Assembly (NCBI RefSeq): GCF_039631295.1
Contig: NZ_JBDIVE010000005.1
Coordinates: forward strand, 186,001-250,000
Direction: 5' to 3'
Length of the DNA: 64,000 bases
Origin: Viridibacterium sediminicola
GTDB taxonomy: Bacteria; Pseudomonadota; Gammaproteobacteria; Burkholderiales; Rhodocyclaceae
Shown piece by piece: positions 21,348-30,077 of the stretch. The position numbers and the translations under genes are program-made. Under the pieces are notes generated by a model. It did no database searches and was not told the origin of the DNA. It worked only from the letters and a program-made list of their open reading frames with translations. Within the stretch, counting starts at the first letter, position 1, and every line of letters begins with the position of its first letter.

Positions 21348-22147
21348 GCCTAAATAATCTTGCCGCCCAACAGGTACTCCAGCACGCACCGGCCGCCAAG
21401 CCGCGCGTGGCCATCGTTCTCGGTTCCGGCTGGGGAGGCCTGACCGGCCTCATCAGCGAGCCGGTACGCATTCCCTACCATGCCCTCAACGGCTTCCCGC
21501 ACGCCACCGTGCAAGGTCACAGCGGCGAGCTGTGGCTGGGACGCATCGGTGAGCATGAAGTCGCCGTGATGAGCGGGCGCAAGCACGCTTACGAGACCGG
21601 CGACGTCACCGGCATGAAGCTGCCGCTGGAAACCCTGCAGGCCCTCGGCTGCACCACCCTGATCCTCACCAATGCCGCCGGCAGCCTGCGTCGCGACATG
21701 CCGCCGGGCAGCCTGATGGTGCTCAACGATCACATCAACCTCGCGCAACGCACGCCGCTGATCGGCGCGGCCGCCAGCACCCGCTTCGTGAACATGACCA
21801 ATGCCTACGACGCGGAGCTGCGTGACAAGGCGCTGCAAGCGGCACGCACCGTCGGCTGCACGCTGCACGAGGGCGTGTACATGTGGTACTTCGGCCCGCA
21901 ATTCGAGACGCCGGCCGAGATCCGCATGTTCCGCATCCTCGGCGCGGATGCCGTGGGCATGAGCACGGTGCCGGAGACGATCATCGCGCGTCACATCGGC
22001 ATGAAGGTGCTGGCCTTCTCGCTGATCACCAATATGGGCGCCGGCATGTCCAGCGAAGCGCTGAGCCACGCCCATACCCTCGAACAAGCCAATGCGGTGA
22101 GCGACACCGCCAACCGCTTGCTGGCCAGCGTCATCGCCAGCCTGTAA
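21344..22147 (+). CDS. Purine nucleoside phosphorylase (trimeric PNP-I class)
   Basis: This 267-residue enzyme splits purine (deoxy)nucleosides with phosphate into base and (deoxy)ribose 1-phosphate. It belongs to the low-molecular-weight trimeric PNP/XapA/PunA class: GSGWGGL phosphate loop, GRKHAYETGD, ILTNAAGSL, the substrate Glu in GPQFETPAE, and SLITNMGAG with the catalytic Asn. The usual VYVMxxGP segment reads VYMWYFGP, which could tune base preference. The start overlaps cdd (ATGA). It follows adenosine deaminase in the pathway and feeds DeoB. Confidence 0.93.
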   Translation: MSLNNLAAQQVLQHAPAAKPRVAIVLGSGWGGLTGLISEPVRIPYHALNGFPHATVQGHSGELWLGRIGEHEVAVMSGRKHAYETGDVTGMKLPLETLQALGCTTLILTNAAGSLRRDMPPGSLMVLNDHINLAQRTPLIGAAASTRFVNMTNAYDAELRDKALQAARTVGCTLHEGVYMWYFGPQFETPAEIRMFRILGADAVGMSTVPETIIARHIGMKVLAFSLITNMGAGMSSEALSHAHTLEQANAVSDTANRLLASVIASL

Positions 22148-22163
22148 CAACATGGAGTCCCGC

Positions 22164-22943
22164 ATGTCATCACCCTCCCTGCAGGACAGTGCCCGCCTGG
22201 CGCTGGCCTGTCTCGATCTGACCAGCCTCAACGACACCGATGGCGAAGCCGAAGTGGCACGCCTCTGCGCCCGTGCGCAAGGCCCCTTCGGCGCGGTGGC
22301 CGCGGTCTGCGTGTGGCCGCGCCTGGCCGCCTTTGCGCGCCGCGAGCTACCGGCGAATATCCGCGTCGCGGCCGTCGCCAATTTCCCCGATGGCAGCACC
22401 GATGTCGAACGTGCGGTGCGCGACACGCACGCCATCCTTGATGCCGGCGCACAGGAAGTCGATCTGGTGCTGCCCTGGCAAGCCCTGCAGGCGGGCGACG
22501 AGAAAAGCGTGGCGCAGCTGCTCGGTGCCGTGCGGCGCGCCAGCAAAGGCCTCAGCCTGAAGGTGATCCTCGAGAGTGGCATGCTCGGCAGCGCTGCGCT
22601 GATCAGCCGTGCCGCCCAGCTAAGCCTCGCAGCAGGCGCTGACTTCCTCAAGACCAGCACCGGCAAGACGCCGGTGAGCGCTACCCACGAGGCAGCACAG
22701 CTGATGCTTGCCGCCATCGCGGCGGACGCCGGTGCACGGCAAAGCGTGGGCTTCAAGCCTTCCGGCGGTATCCGCACGGTGGGTGACGCGGCCGAATACA
22801 TTGCGCTGACGCGCAGCCAGCTCGGTGACGAGGCGATCACTCCGATCCGCTTTCGCATCGGTGCCAGCAGCGTGCTCGACGACATCGAGCGCGTCCTCGC
22901 CGGCCAGGCCTCGCAGAGCACGGCCGCAGCGGGGACCTACTGA
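22164..22943 (+). CDS. deoC: Deoxyribose-phosphate aldolase
   Basis: This 259-residue class I aldolase cleaves 2-deoxyribose 5-phosphate into acetaldehyde and glyceraldehyde 3-phosphate. The Schiff-base Lys is in FLKTSTGK and the second active-site Lys in VGFKPSGGIRT; the catalytic Asp region is EVDLVLPW. I chose the ATG with GGAG spaced 6 bases upstream; an ATG four codons earlier includes that site. It is followed one base after its stop by deoA. It is the committed step for deoxynucleoside carbon, hence diagnostic of DNA-derived substrates. Confidence 0.95.
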   Translation: MSSPSLQDSARLALACLDLTSLNDTDGEAEVARLCARAQGPFGAVAAVCVWPRLAAFARRELPANIRVAAVANFPDGSTDVERAVRDTHAILDAGAQEVDLVLPWQALQAGDEKSVAQLLGAVRRASKGLSLKVILESGMLGSAALISRAAQLSLAAGADFLKTSTGKTPVSATHEAAQLMLAAIAADAGARQSVGFKPSGGIRTVGDAAEYIALTRSQLGDEAITPIRFRIGASSVLDDIERVLAGQASQSTAAAGTY

Positions 22944-22944
22944 G

Positions 22945-24276
22945 ATGAGCCTGCTGCCGCAAGAAATCATCCGCCACAAGCGCGACGGCCAAACCCTCAG
23001 CGCAGAAGAAATCCAGCACTTCGTGCGCGGTCTGGTCGATCAGTCCTGGAGCGATGCGCAGGCTGCGGCGATGGCCATGGCCTGCTTCCTGCGCGGCCTC
23101 GCGCAAGACGAAAAGGTGGCGCTGACGCGTGCCATGATGCATTCGGGCGAAGTGTTGTCGTGGGCGCAAAGTGCGCTGCCCGGCCCGATCCTCGACAAGC
23201 ATTCAACCGGCGGCGTCGGTGACAAGGTCAGCTTGCCGCTGGCGCCCATCCTCGCCGCCTGTGGTGCCTTCGTGCCGATGATTTCGGGACGCGGCCTCGG
23301 CCACACCGGCGGCACCCTCGACAAGTTCGACAGCATTCCCGGCTACCAGACCGCGCCTTCGCTCGACACCTTGCGCCAGGCCTTGCGCACCGCCGGCTGC
23401 GCGATCATCGGCCAGACCGCCGAGCTGGCGCCGGCCGACCGCCGCCTGTATGCCATTCGCGATGTCACCGCCTGTGTCGAATCGATCCCGCTGATCACCG
23501 CCAGCATTCTCTCCAAGAAGCTGGCCGCCGGCCTGCAAGGCCTGGTGATGGACGTCAAGACCGGCAACGGCGCGTTTGCCGCCGATCTGGGCATGGCCCA
23601 GGAACTGGCCCGTTCTTTGGTTGAAGTGGCTGAAGGCGCGGGCCTGCCGACGCGCGCCTGGATCACCGACATGAACCAGGTGCTCGGTCGCAGCTGCGGC
23701 AACGCACTCGAAATGCATGAAGCGCTGGCCCTGCTCAAGAACGAGGCGGCGGAACCGCGCCTGCTCGAAGTGACGCGCACGCTCAGCGCCGAGCTGCTGT
23801 GCATCGGCGGTCTGGCGGATGATCTGGCCGACGGCCTGTTGCAGGTCGACCGCGTGCTTGCCAATGGCAGCGCGCTGGAACACTTCGCACGCATGATCGC
23901 CGCCCTCGGCGGCCCGCACGACTTCGTCGAAAAGCCGGATCACTACCTCGCCGCCGCGCCCGTGCGCAAGGTGCTGCGCGCCGAACAAAGCGGCTGGATC
24001 AGCGAGATGGCGACCCGCGACATCGGCCTGCTGCTGATCGAGATGGGCGGTGGCCGTCGCCAGGTCACTGATCGCATCGATCACCGCGTCGGCCTCAGCG
24101 ATCTGCATGCCATTGGCACGCGTGTCGAGGCTGGCGAAGCGCTGGCGGTCATTCACGCCGCCGACGAGGCCTCAGCCGAGCTGGCAGCCAAACGTTTGCA
24201 GCAACTCATCCGCCTGAGCCCAAGCCTGGTCAGCGCGCAAGCCGTGCTCCTGCAGCGTCTGGGCGGGGAGCGCTGA
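22945..24276 (+). CDS. deoA: Thymidine phosphorylase
   Basis: This 443-residue enzyme converts thymidine or deoxyuridine and phosphate to base and deoxyribose 1-phosphate. Features are the N-terminal helical domain (LPQEIIRHKRDGQTLS), the glycosyltransferase-3 phosphate site KHSTGGVGDK, MISGRGLGHTGGTLDK, and the C-terminal PYNP domain. Length matches E. coli DeoA (440). The ATG lies one base after the deoC stop; the longer frame overlaps deoC. An 11/12 match to the operator palindrome lies near its 3' end. Confidence 0.96.
   Translation: MSLLPQEIIRHKRDGQTLSAEEIQHFVRGLVDQSWSDAQAAAMAMACFLRGLAQDEKVALTRAMMHSGEVLSWAQSALPGPILDKHSTGGVGDKVSLPLAPILAACGAFVPMISGRGLGHTGGTLDKFDSIPGYQTAPSLDTLRQALRTAGCAIIGQTAELAPADRRLYAIRDVTACVESIPLITASILSKKLAAGLQGLVMDVKTGNGAFAADLGMAQELARSLVEVAEGAGLPTRAWITDMNQVLGRSCGNALEMHEALALLKNEAAEPRLLEVTRTLSAELLCIGGLADDLADGLLQVDRVLANGSALEHFARMIAALGGPHDFVEKPDHYLAAAPVRKVLRAEQSGWISEMATRDIGLLLIEMGGGRRQVTDRIDHRVGLSDLHAIGTRVEAGEALAVIHAADEASAELAAKRLQQLIRLSPSLVSAQAVLLQRLGGER
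24188..24199. promoter_or_regulatory. Possible intragenic operator (11/12 match)
   Basis: CCAAACGTTTGC, one mismatch from the GCAAACGTTTGC palindrome, lies near the end of deoA. It encodes AKRLQ and may be coincidental, but two single-mismatch sites in the same operon are notable. Confidence 0.3.
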
Positions 24277-24277
24277 G

Positions 24278-25507
24278 ATGCCGCGCGCGATTCTCGTCGT
24301 CCTCGACTCCTTCGGCCTCGGTGCCACGCCGGACGCCGAGCACTACGGCGATGCCGGCGCCAACACGCTGGGCAGCATCGCCCGCTGGTGCGCCCAAAAT
24401 GGCCAGCCCTTGCAGCTGCCCAATCTGGCGCGTCTGGGTCTGAGCCAGGCCGCGCAGGCTGCCAGTGGTAGCTGGCCGCTGGGTTTGAATCAGGACCCGG
24501 CGCCGATTGGCGCCTGGGGCGCGGCGCGCGAACTGAGCCGCGGCAAGGACACGCCAAGCGGCCATTGGGAATTGATGGGCTGTCCGGTGCCTTTTGACTG
24601 GGGCTATTTCCCGCGTCTGGAATCGACCGAAGGTCTGCCCTTCGGCGTCTTCCCGGCCGAGCCGATGCAGCGCTGGCTGGATGTATGCGATCTGGATGGC
24701 AGCCTCGGCAATTGTCACGCCTCCGGCACCGAGATCATCGAAGAGTTCGGTGACGCGCACATCCACAGCGGTATGCCGATCTGCTACACCAGCAGTGACA
24801 GCGTGTTCCAGATCGCCGCCCACGAAACGCATTTCGGGCTCGATCGCCTGTACGCGATCTGCGAGGCGGCGAAAACGATTTTCGACGCGCTCAATATCGC
24901 CCGCGTCATCGCCCGCCCCTTTGTCGATGCCGCGCCGGGCAGCGCGCAGCGCTATCGGCGTACCGGCAATCGCCACGACTACACCACGCCGCCACCGCAA
25001 GACACGCTGCTCGATGTGCTCAGCCGCGCGGGTCGCGAGGTGCACGGCGTCGGCAAGATCCGCGATATTTTCGCGGCACGCGGCATCAGTCATCACCACG
25101 CCGCCGACGGCAATGCCGCACTCTGCGCCGCCACGCTGAAAGCGCTCGAACACTGTGCCGACGGTGGTCTGGTGTTCAGCAATCTGGTCGATTTCGACAT
25201 GCTCTACGGCCATCGCCGCGACCCCGCCGGTTATGCCCAGGCGCTGCGTGATTTCGATGCCTTCCTGCCGCAGCTGCTCGATAGTCTGCAGCCCGGCGAT
25301 CTGCTCGCACTCAGCGCCGACCATGGCTGCGATCCGTGCTGGCCGGGCAGCGATCACACCCGCGAACATGTACCCGTGCTGTTTGCCGGCCCGGCCTGCC
25401 CGGCCGCGCGGGCGCTGGGTGTGCGCAACAGCTTTGCCGACATCGGCCAGACCTTTGCGCGCCACCTCGGCATGCCCGCTCTGGCGCACGGCGAAGCCGT
25501 TTGGTGA
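24278..25507 (+). CDS. deoB: Phosphopentomutase
   Basis: This 409-residue manganese enzyme of the alkaline phosphatase superfamily interconverts (deoxy)ribose 1-phosphate and 5-phosphate. It starts with the metal motif VVLDSFGLGATPDA, has GKDTPSGHWE with the phosphorylated Thr, and ends with the metal-site pattern SADHGCDPCWPGSDHTRE. It starts one base after the deoA stop and is the last gene of the operon. Products go to DeoC (deoxyribose 5-phosphate) or RpiB (ribose 5-phosphate). Confidence 0.97.
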   Translation: MPRAILVVLDSFGLGATPDAEHYGDAGANTLGSIARWCAQNGQPLQLPNLARLGLSQAAQAASGSWPLGLNQDPAPIGAWGAARELSRGKDTPSGHWELMGCPVPFDWGYFPRLESTEGLPFGVFPAEPMQRWLDVCDLDGSLGNCHASGTEIIEEFGDAHIHSGMPICYTSSDSVFQIAAHETHFGLDRLYAICEAAKTIFDALNIARVIARPFVDAAPGSAQRYRRTGNRHDYTTPPPQDTLLDVLSRAGREVHGVGKIRDIFAARGISHHHAADGNAALCAATLKALEHCADGGLVFSNLVDFDMLYGHRRDPAGYAQALRDFDAFLPQLLDSLQPGDLLALSADHGCDPCWPGSDHTREHVPVLFAGPACPAARALGVRNSFADIGQTFARHLGMPALAHGEAVW

Positions 25508-25712
25508 GTGAAGGGAATGTCGGCAATGCACCAAAAGATGACGCCCTGCACCACGCTGAAACCAGACATCCACCCTGTCTCGATGGGCGAACAGCACAAG
25601 ACAGGATTCGCAACACATTTCCGCTCTGCTTTCACTCTGCTGCAACACAGGCCAGGCACACTTCGCAATAGACCTGAAGGGCATATAAATCGATGTTTGC
25701 TAAGCATTTTTC

Positions 25713-25724
25713 GCAAACGTTTGC
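25713..25724. promoter_or_regulatory. LacI-family operator (GCAAACGTTTGC), distal site of the TonB operon
   Basis: This is a perfect copy of the palindrome at 15231, 179 bp before exbD and 154 bp from the proximal copy, a spacing that could allow looping. Confidence 0.75.
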
Positions 25725-25866
25725 TGAACGAGCGTGCAGAACAAGGATATGTGTGGATGGCGGCACTTATTACGGATGAGGCATTTCGAAAATTTGATGC
25801 ACAGCAAGAGATTGTGGCAAGCATATTGCTAAATGAAACAAAACGTTTCCACAGCCTGCCTGTCGC

Positions 25867-25878
25867 GCAAACGTTTGC
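25867..25878. promoter_or_regulatory. LacI-family operator (GCAAACGTTTGC), proximal site of the TonB operon
   Basis: This is a perfect copy of the palindrome at 15231, 25 bp before the exbD start, where a bound repressor would block initiation or elongation. Confidence 0.78.
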
Positions 25879-25903
25879 TTAACTTTATGGAACGGTAAGC
25901 ACC

Positions 25904-26317
25904 ATGTTGCACTTTGAAGAATCGCCTCCGCGCAAAGCCCGTATCGAAATCATCCCGATGATCGATGTGATGATGTTCCTGCTGATCTTCTTCGTACTGA
26001 TCAGCCTCAACGTCATCCCCGCCTTCGGCCTCAAAACCAATCTGCCGGACAGCAAGACCGCCGCCCGTGCAACGCAGGACGAACCTCCCATCGTCGTCAC
26101 CCTGCTCGCCGACGGTGATGTCGCCGTCGACGCGCAGCGCATGAAGATCGACGACCTGGCCGGCGCCGCCCGTGCCGCGCACCAGAAGGATCCCGCCAAG
26201 CGCTTCATCGTCAGCGCTGATCAGACCGTGCAGTGGCAGAACATCGTCACCGCCATGGACGCCCTGCGCGCCCAGGGCATCGAATCCATCACCTTCGCCA
26301 CCAAGCGGGTGAACTGA
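25904..26317 (+). CDS. exbD: ExbD/TolR-family biopolymer transport protein
   Basis: This 137-residue inner-membrane protein forms part of the proton-driven motor that energises TonB. A short cytoplasmic N-terminus is followed by one transmembrane helix carrying the essential Asp (IPMIDVMMFLLIFFVLIS, near residue 21) and a periplasmic domain. It is the first gene after the double operator and overlaps tonB by one base (TGATG). In this operon exbB is not adjacent but follows the receptor. Confidence 0.92.
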   Translation: MLHFEESPPRKARIEIIPMIDVMMFLLIFFVLISLNVIPAFGLKTNLPDSKTAARATQDEPPIVVTLLADGDVAVDAQRMKIDDLAGAARAAHQKDPAKRFIVSADQTVQWQNIVTAMDALRAQGIESITFATKRVN

Positions 26318-27027
26318 TGCTGCTCGACAACATCTTCCGGCATCGCGACCAGGCGTCGGTGGGCGGCACTGTGCTGTTCATGCTGACGCTGTGGTGTGCC
26401 TGGCAGTACATGCCGCCACCTCCCCTGCTGGTGCATCACAAGGAGGAAGTGACGATCAACATGGAAGAGCTGCCGCCGCTGCCGCGTCCGCCCGAGCCGC
26501 CGCGCCCGGAAACGCCGCCGCCGCCCAAGCCCCAGGCACAACCGACGCCAAGCCCGACGCCCGCGCCCACGGCCCCGATGCAAAAGGCCGAAGCGCCGAC
26601 GCCGCAACCGCAACCCGTCGCGCAGCCGGCGCCCGCGCAACCGGTGGCCAAGACTGAACCGCAACCGGCTCCGCCGCCACCGCCGGCCCCCGCGCCAGCG
26701 CCCAAGGCCGTGCCACCGGCGGCGGCCAATGAGCGCTACATCGCCGAGCTGCGTGGCTACCTGAACAGCATCAAGCGCTACCCGACCAGTCGCGAGGCAC
26801 GCCAGCAGCGTCCGACCGGCACGGTCAAGGTCTGGGTGCTGCTCGACCGCGCCGGCCAGGTTGTCGACGCCGGTGTCGAGAATTCATCCGAAGCCATGCT
26901 GCTCGACCGTGAAGCACTGCGTACCGTGCGCACGGCACGCTTCAACGCTTTCCCGGCCGACGCCTTTGCCGGCGAGAGCACGCACCGCTTTGTCGTATCC
27001 CTTGAATATGTGCTGGAAGGCACATGA
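26317..27027 (+). CDS. tonB: TonB-family energy transducer
   Basis: This 236-residue protein spans the inner membrane once (hydrophobic segment VGGTVLFMLTLWCAWQYM), then crosses the periplasm with a long Pro-rich linker of PxP and Ala-Pro repeats (about residues 50-145). It ends in a TonB C-terminal domain (YIAELRGYLNSIKRYPTS to the end) that contacts the TonB box of receptors. The ATG overlaps the exbD stop. The last bases overlap an alternative start of the receptor gene. Linkage to one receptor suggests a dedicated transducer. Confidence 0.92.
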   Translation: MLLDNIFRHRDQASVGGTVLFMLTLWCAWQYMPPPPLLVHHKEEVTINMEELPPLPRPPEPPRPETPPPPKPQAQPTPSPTPAPTAPMQKAEAPTPQPQPVAQPAPAQPVAKTEPQPAPPPPPAPAPAPKAVPPAAANERYIAELRGYLNSIKRYPTSREARQQRPTGTVKVWVLLDRAGQVVDAGVENSSEAMLLDREALRTVRTARFNAFPADAFAGESTHRFVVSLEYVLEGT

Positions 27028-27086
27028 ACAACATCACCCCACCCCCCTCGTTCCTTACCCGACTTCAATTTGGAAGGCAGCTCACC

Positions 27087-29399
27087 ATGCGGACTCACAC
27101 TCTGAAACCCCTGACCCTCGCCGTTCTGACCGTTCTGGCCACCGGTTTTGCCCATGCACAGCAAAGCTCGGATGTCGGCAAGATCACCGTCACCGGCGAA
27201 GGCGACAAGCTCGGCGCCGGCTTGATCATCGATGAAGACACGCCCAAGGCCAAGAGCACGGTGACCCGTGCTCAGCTCGAAAAGACCCGACCGACCAGCA
27301 ATGCCTTCCAGGCACTGAACATGCAGGCCGGCGTCAATGCCATGTCTGTCGATGCAACCGGCTTGTGGGGCGGCGCCCTGCGGGTGCGTGGTTTCGACAG
27401 CGACCAGATGGGTTTCACCGTCGATGGTGCACCGGTCAATGACTCGGGCAGCTTCGCGGTCTATCCGATGGAGCTGACCGACCAGGAAAATCTCTGTGAG
27501 ATTTTCGTCACCCAGGGCGGCACCGATACCGAAGCGCCGCACGTCGGCGCCTCGGGCGGCAACATCGGCATGCAGAGCTGCGGCCCGGAAGCCAAGCGTC
27601 GCTTCCGCGTCTCGCAATCGATCGGTCAGCACGACTTCCTGCGCACCTTCCTGCGCTATGACACGGGCAAGATCGGCAATTTCTCTGGCTTCATTTCCTA
27701 CTCCAAGACCTCGACCGACAAGTGGCGCGGTGAGGGTGAAGCGCAGCGCGAACACGTCGACGGCAAGATGGAGTACGACCTCGGCAAAGGCTCCAAGGCC
27801 AGCATGGGCCTGCTCTACAACTGGATGATGAACCACAACTTCATGCGCACCACGCCGGCCACCTACGGCCTGGTCGGCAACGGCTACACCTACGACTACA
27901 GCGCACGCCAGTTCAGTAGCGGCACCACGCCCAACTCGAACTACTACGACTACAACCGCAATCCGTTCAAGAACTTCCTCATCACGCCCAAGCTCGCGCT
28001 GCAGCTGAACACCAGCACGCGCCTGGATATCGAGCCCTACTACTGGTACGGCTACGGCGGCTCGACGGGCCAGTACTCGCTGAAGGAAGGCACCAGCAGC
28101 ACCTCGACCAGCGCCAGCGCCAGCACCCTGGTGCACGGCGGCATTCCGGACATGAACAAGGACGGTGACAAGTCCGACACCTTCTACGCCATCCGCGAGA
28201 GCCTGACCGAGACCAATCGTCCCGGTATCACCACCAAGATCACCAAGATCTACGACAACCACAAGATCATGGCCGGCATCTGGGCCGAGCGCGCCAAGCA
28301 TCGTCAGACCCAGCCCTACACCTACCTGGGTACCGATGGTTCGTTCAATGCCTGGATGCATCAAGACATCCTGCAGATGGCCGATGGTTCGCCGATCCAG
28401 GGCCGTGACTGGCTGACCTACACCAATGCGCACAGCGTCTTTGCGCAAGACACCATCGACCTGCTCGACAGCCGCCTGCAAGTGACTCCGGCATTGGCCT
28501 GGAAGGAAGTGCGTCGTGACTTCCAGAACTTCCCCAACATCGGCTCCTCGGGCTCCTACTCGGGCAACTACTACTACCGCATCCAGCAGAGCTATCGCCA
28601 GTTCCAGCCTTCGCTGACCAGCTCCTACACGCTCAATGACCGCACCCAGGTGTTCGGTGGTGTCACGCGTAACTTCAAGACGCCGGGCAACTTCTCCTTC
28701 GGCAACCTGGCCATCAACGCGACGAGCACTGCACCGGTCACCGTCAAGCAGGAAACGGCCTGGAACTACGAACTGGGTACGCGCTACCGTGGCGACTGGT
28801 ACAAGGCTTCGATCACGGCCTTCTACGTCAACTTCAAGAACCGCATCGCATCGAGCTTTGACCCGGATGCCGGCATCACCCACGACTGGAACGTTGGCGA
28901 TTCCACCATCAAGGGTCTGGAGCTGGAAGCCGGTACCAACCCCTGGCGTGGTCTGAGCTTCTTTGGCTCCCTGAGCTACACGAAGTCGACCATCGACACC
29001 AACATGCTGGCCAGCGCGACGACCTACTACGCCACCGCCGGCAAGCAAATGCCGGATACGCCCAAGCACATGATGTCCGCCTCGGCGCAGTACGCCACCG
29101 GCCCGATGCTGTTCAACCTGGCCGCCAAGTACACCGGCAAGCGCTACATGTCGATGGTTAATGACACCGAGCTCAAGGGCTACACCCTGCTCGATTTCAA
29201 TGCCGCCTGGAAGATTGCCGAGAACATCAACGGCACCTTCAAGAACCCGACCCTGCGTCTGAACGTCAGCAACCTGACCAATCAGAAGTACTACATCAGC
29301 AGCCTGGGCAGCGGTTCGAACATCTCCATCTCGGGCGCAGCCAGTGTCTACACCGGCGAACCGCGCTTCACCAGCATGACCTTCCAGGTCGACTACTGA
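27087..29399 (+). CDS. TonB-dependent outer-membrane receptor, predicted nucleotide/nucleoside/oligonucleotide uptake
   Basis: This outer-membrane receptor of about 770 residues has a signal peptide ending GFAHA, a plug domain with the classical ALRVRGFDSDQMGFTVDGAP stretch and two Cys about 35 residues apart (NLCEIF, MQSCGP), and a long beta-barrel rich in aromatic/alternating strands ending in QVDY. I chose the ATG preceded by GGAAGG; an ATG 21 codons earlier overlaps tonB. Family annotation alone would suggest siderophore uptake, but no iron genes are near. Its dedicated motor, the shared LacI operators and the nuclease-nucleotidase encoded next to it point to nucleic-acid-derived substrates. 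That substrate is inference. Confidence 0.85.
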   Translation: MRTHTLKPLTLAVLTVLATGFAHAQQSSDVGKITVTGEGDKLGAGLIIDEDTPKAKSTVTRAQLEKTRPTSNAFQALNMQAGVNAMSVDATGLWGGALRVRGFDSDQMGFTVDGAPVNDSGSFAVYPMELTDQENLCEIFVTQGGTDTEAPHVGASGGNIGMQSCGPEAKRRFRVSQSIGQHDFLRTFLRYDTGKIGNFSGFISYSKTSTDKWRGEGEAQREHVDGKMEYDLGKGSKASMGLLYNWMMNHNFMRTTPATYGLVGNGYTYDYSARQFSSGTTPNSNYYDYNRNPFKNFLITPKLALQLNTSTRLDIEPYYWYGYGGSTGQYSLKEGTSSTSTSASASTLVHGGIPDMNKDGDKSDTFYAIRESLTETNRPGITTKITKIYDNHKIMAGIWAERAKHRQTQPYTYLGTDGSFNAWMHQDILQMADGSPIQGRDWLTYTNAHSVFAQDTIDLLDSRLQVTPALAWKEVRRDFQNFPNIGSSGSYSGNYYYRIQQSYRQFQPSLTSSYTLNDRTQVFGGVTRNFKTPGNFSFGNLAINATSTAPVTVKQETAWNYELGTRYRGDWYKASITAFYVNFKNRIASSFDPDAGITHDWNVGDSTIKGLELEAGTNPWRGLSFFGSLSYTKSTIDTNMLASATTYYATAGKQMPDTPKHMMSASAQYATGPMLFNLAAKYTGKRYMSMVNDTELKGYTLLDFNAAWKIAENINGTFKNPTLRLNVSNLTNQKYYISSLGSGSNISISGAASVYTGEPRFTSMTFQVDY

Positions 29400-29424
29400 G
29401 CACCCTTAACAGGAATACAGCATC

Positions 29425-30063
29425 ATGAACTTCAATCTCTTACACGAAATCGTGCTCGTCATCATGGTGGCCTTGCTGGCCGTCGCGGTGGGCGTCATCA
29501 TCGAGCGCTTCATCTATTTCGGCTACATCGAGCGCAACCGCAAGCTGCTCGCCGACCTGGTCAGCAAGTCTGACAAGGCCGGCCTGCAGGCTGCGGCCAA
29601 GAGCTCCAGCTCGCCCTTTGGCCAACTGCTCGCTGGCGTGATCAGCATGCAAGGCGGCGACAAGGACGCGCTGGACAACAACGTGCAGGCCCTCTATCTG
29701 ACGCAGCAGGCAGGCATCAAGCGCCTGCTGTGGCTGATCGATACGACCATCACGCTGTCGCCCCTGCTCGGTCTGCTGGGAACCATTCTGGGTATCATCG
29801 ACACCTTCAATGCCCTGGCCTCGCAAGGCGTCTCCGATCCGCAAGCGGTCAGCCGCGGCATCGGTACGGCGCTCTTCGCAACCGCTGCGGGTATCGGTAT
29901 CGCTGCCTTCTGCCTGGTGTTCCACAACTACTTCATGGAACGTGTGGAGCGCGTCAATGAGCAGCTCAAGGTACTGGCCCTGCGTCAAGCAGCGGCCGGC
30001 GCCACCGAGATCGCGCGCAACGAGCAACCGAAACTGAAGTCTCTGGAGCAGGCAGCCGCCTGA
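29425..30063 (+). CDS. exbB: ExbB/TolQ/MotA-family proton channel protein
   Basis: This 212-residue inner-membrane protein has three hydrophobic segments: residues about 8-30, 110-130 and 150-172. The family motif SPLLGLLGTILGIIDTF lies in the second, followed by GIGTALFATAAGIGIA. It completes the ExbB-ExbD-TonB motor begun upstream. AGGAA precedes the ATG. The stop is followed after 14 bases by the nuclease gene, implying cotranscription. The order exbD-tonB-receptor-exbB differs from the common exbB-exbD-tonB order. Confidence 0.93.
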   Translation: MNFNLLHEIVLVIMVALLAVAVGVIIERFIYFGYIERNRKLLADLVSKSDKAGLQAAAKSSSSPFGQLLAGVISMQGGDKDALDNNVQALYLTQQAGIKRLLWLIDTTITLSPLLGLLGTILGIIDTFNALASQGVSDPQAVSRGIGTALFATAAGIGIAAFCLVFHNYFMERVERVNEQLKVLALRQAAAGATEIARNEQPKLKSLEQAAA

Positions 30064-30077
30064 GGGATGTACTGAAC

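Larger units (their letters stand above)
25508..25903 (+). promoter_or_regulatory. Regulatory gap between deoB and the exbD operon
   Basis: This 396-bp gap is AT-richer than the flanking genes and contains two perfect LacI-type operators plus a weaker AAACGTTT site at 25841. A 124-codon frame spans it but shows no family features and covers all three operator sites, so I treat it as non-coding. No obvious terminator follows deoB, so read-through into the downstream operon is possible. Confidence 0.6.

Noticed and set aside
25508..25882. A 124-codon open frame after deoB
   Set aside because: No ribosome binding site or recognisable domain; it runs through both perfect LacI operators and the probable promoter of the exbD operon.
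27087..29399. Receptor as a siderophore or haem receptor
   Set aside because: Not excluded by fold, but no Fur-box, siderophore, reductase or haem genes are near, while operators and neighbours point to nucleic-acid products. Kept only as an alternative.
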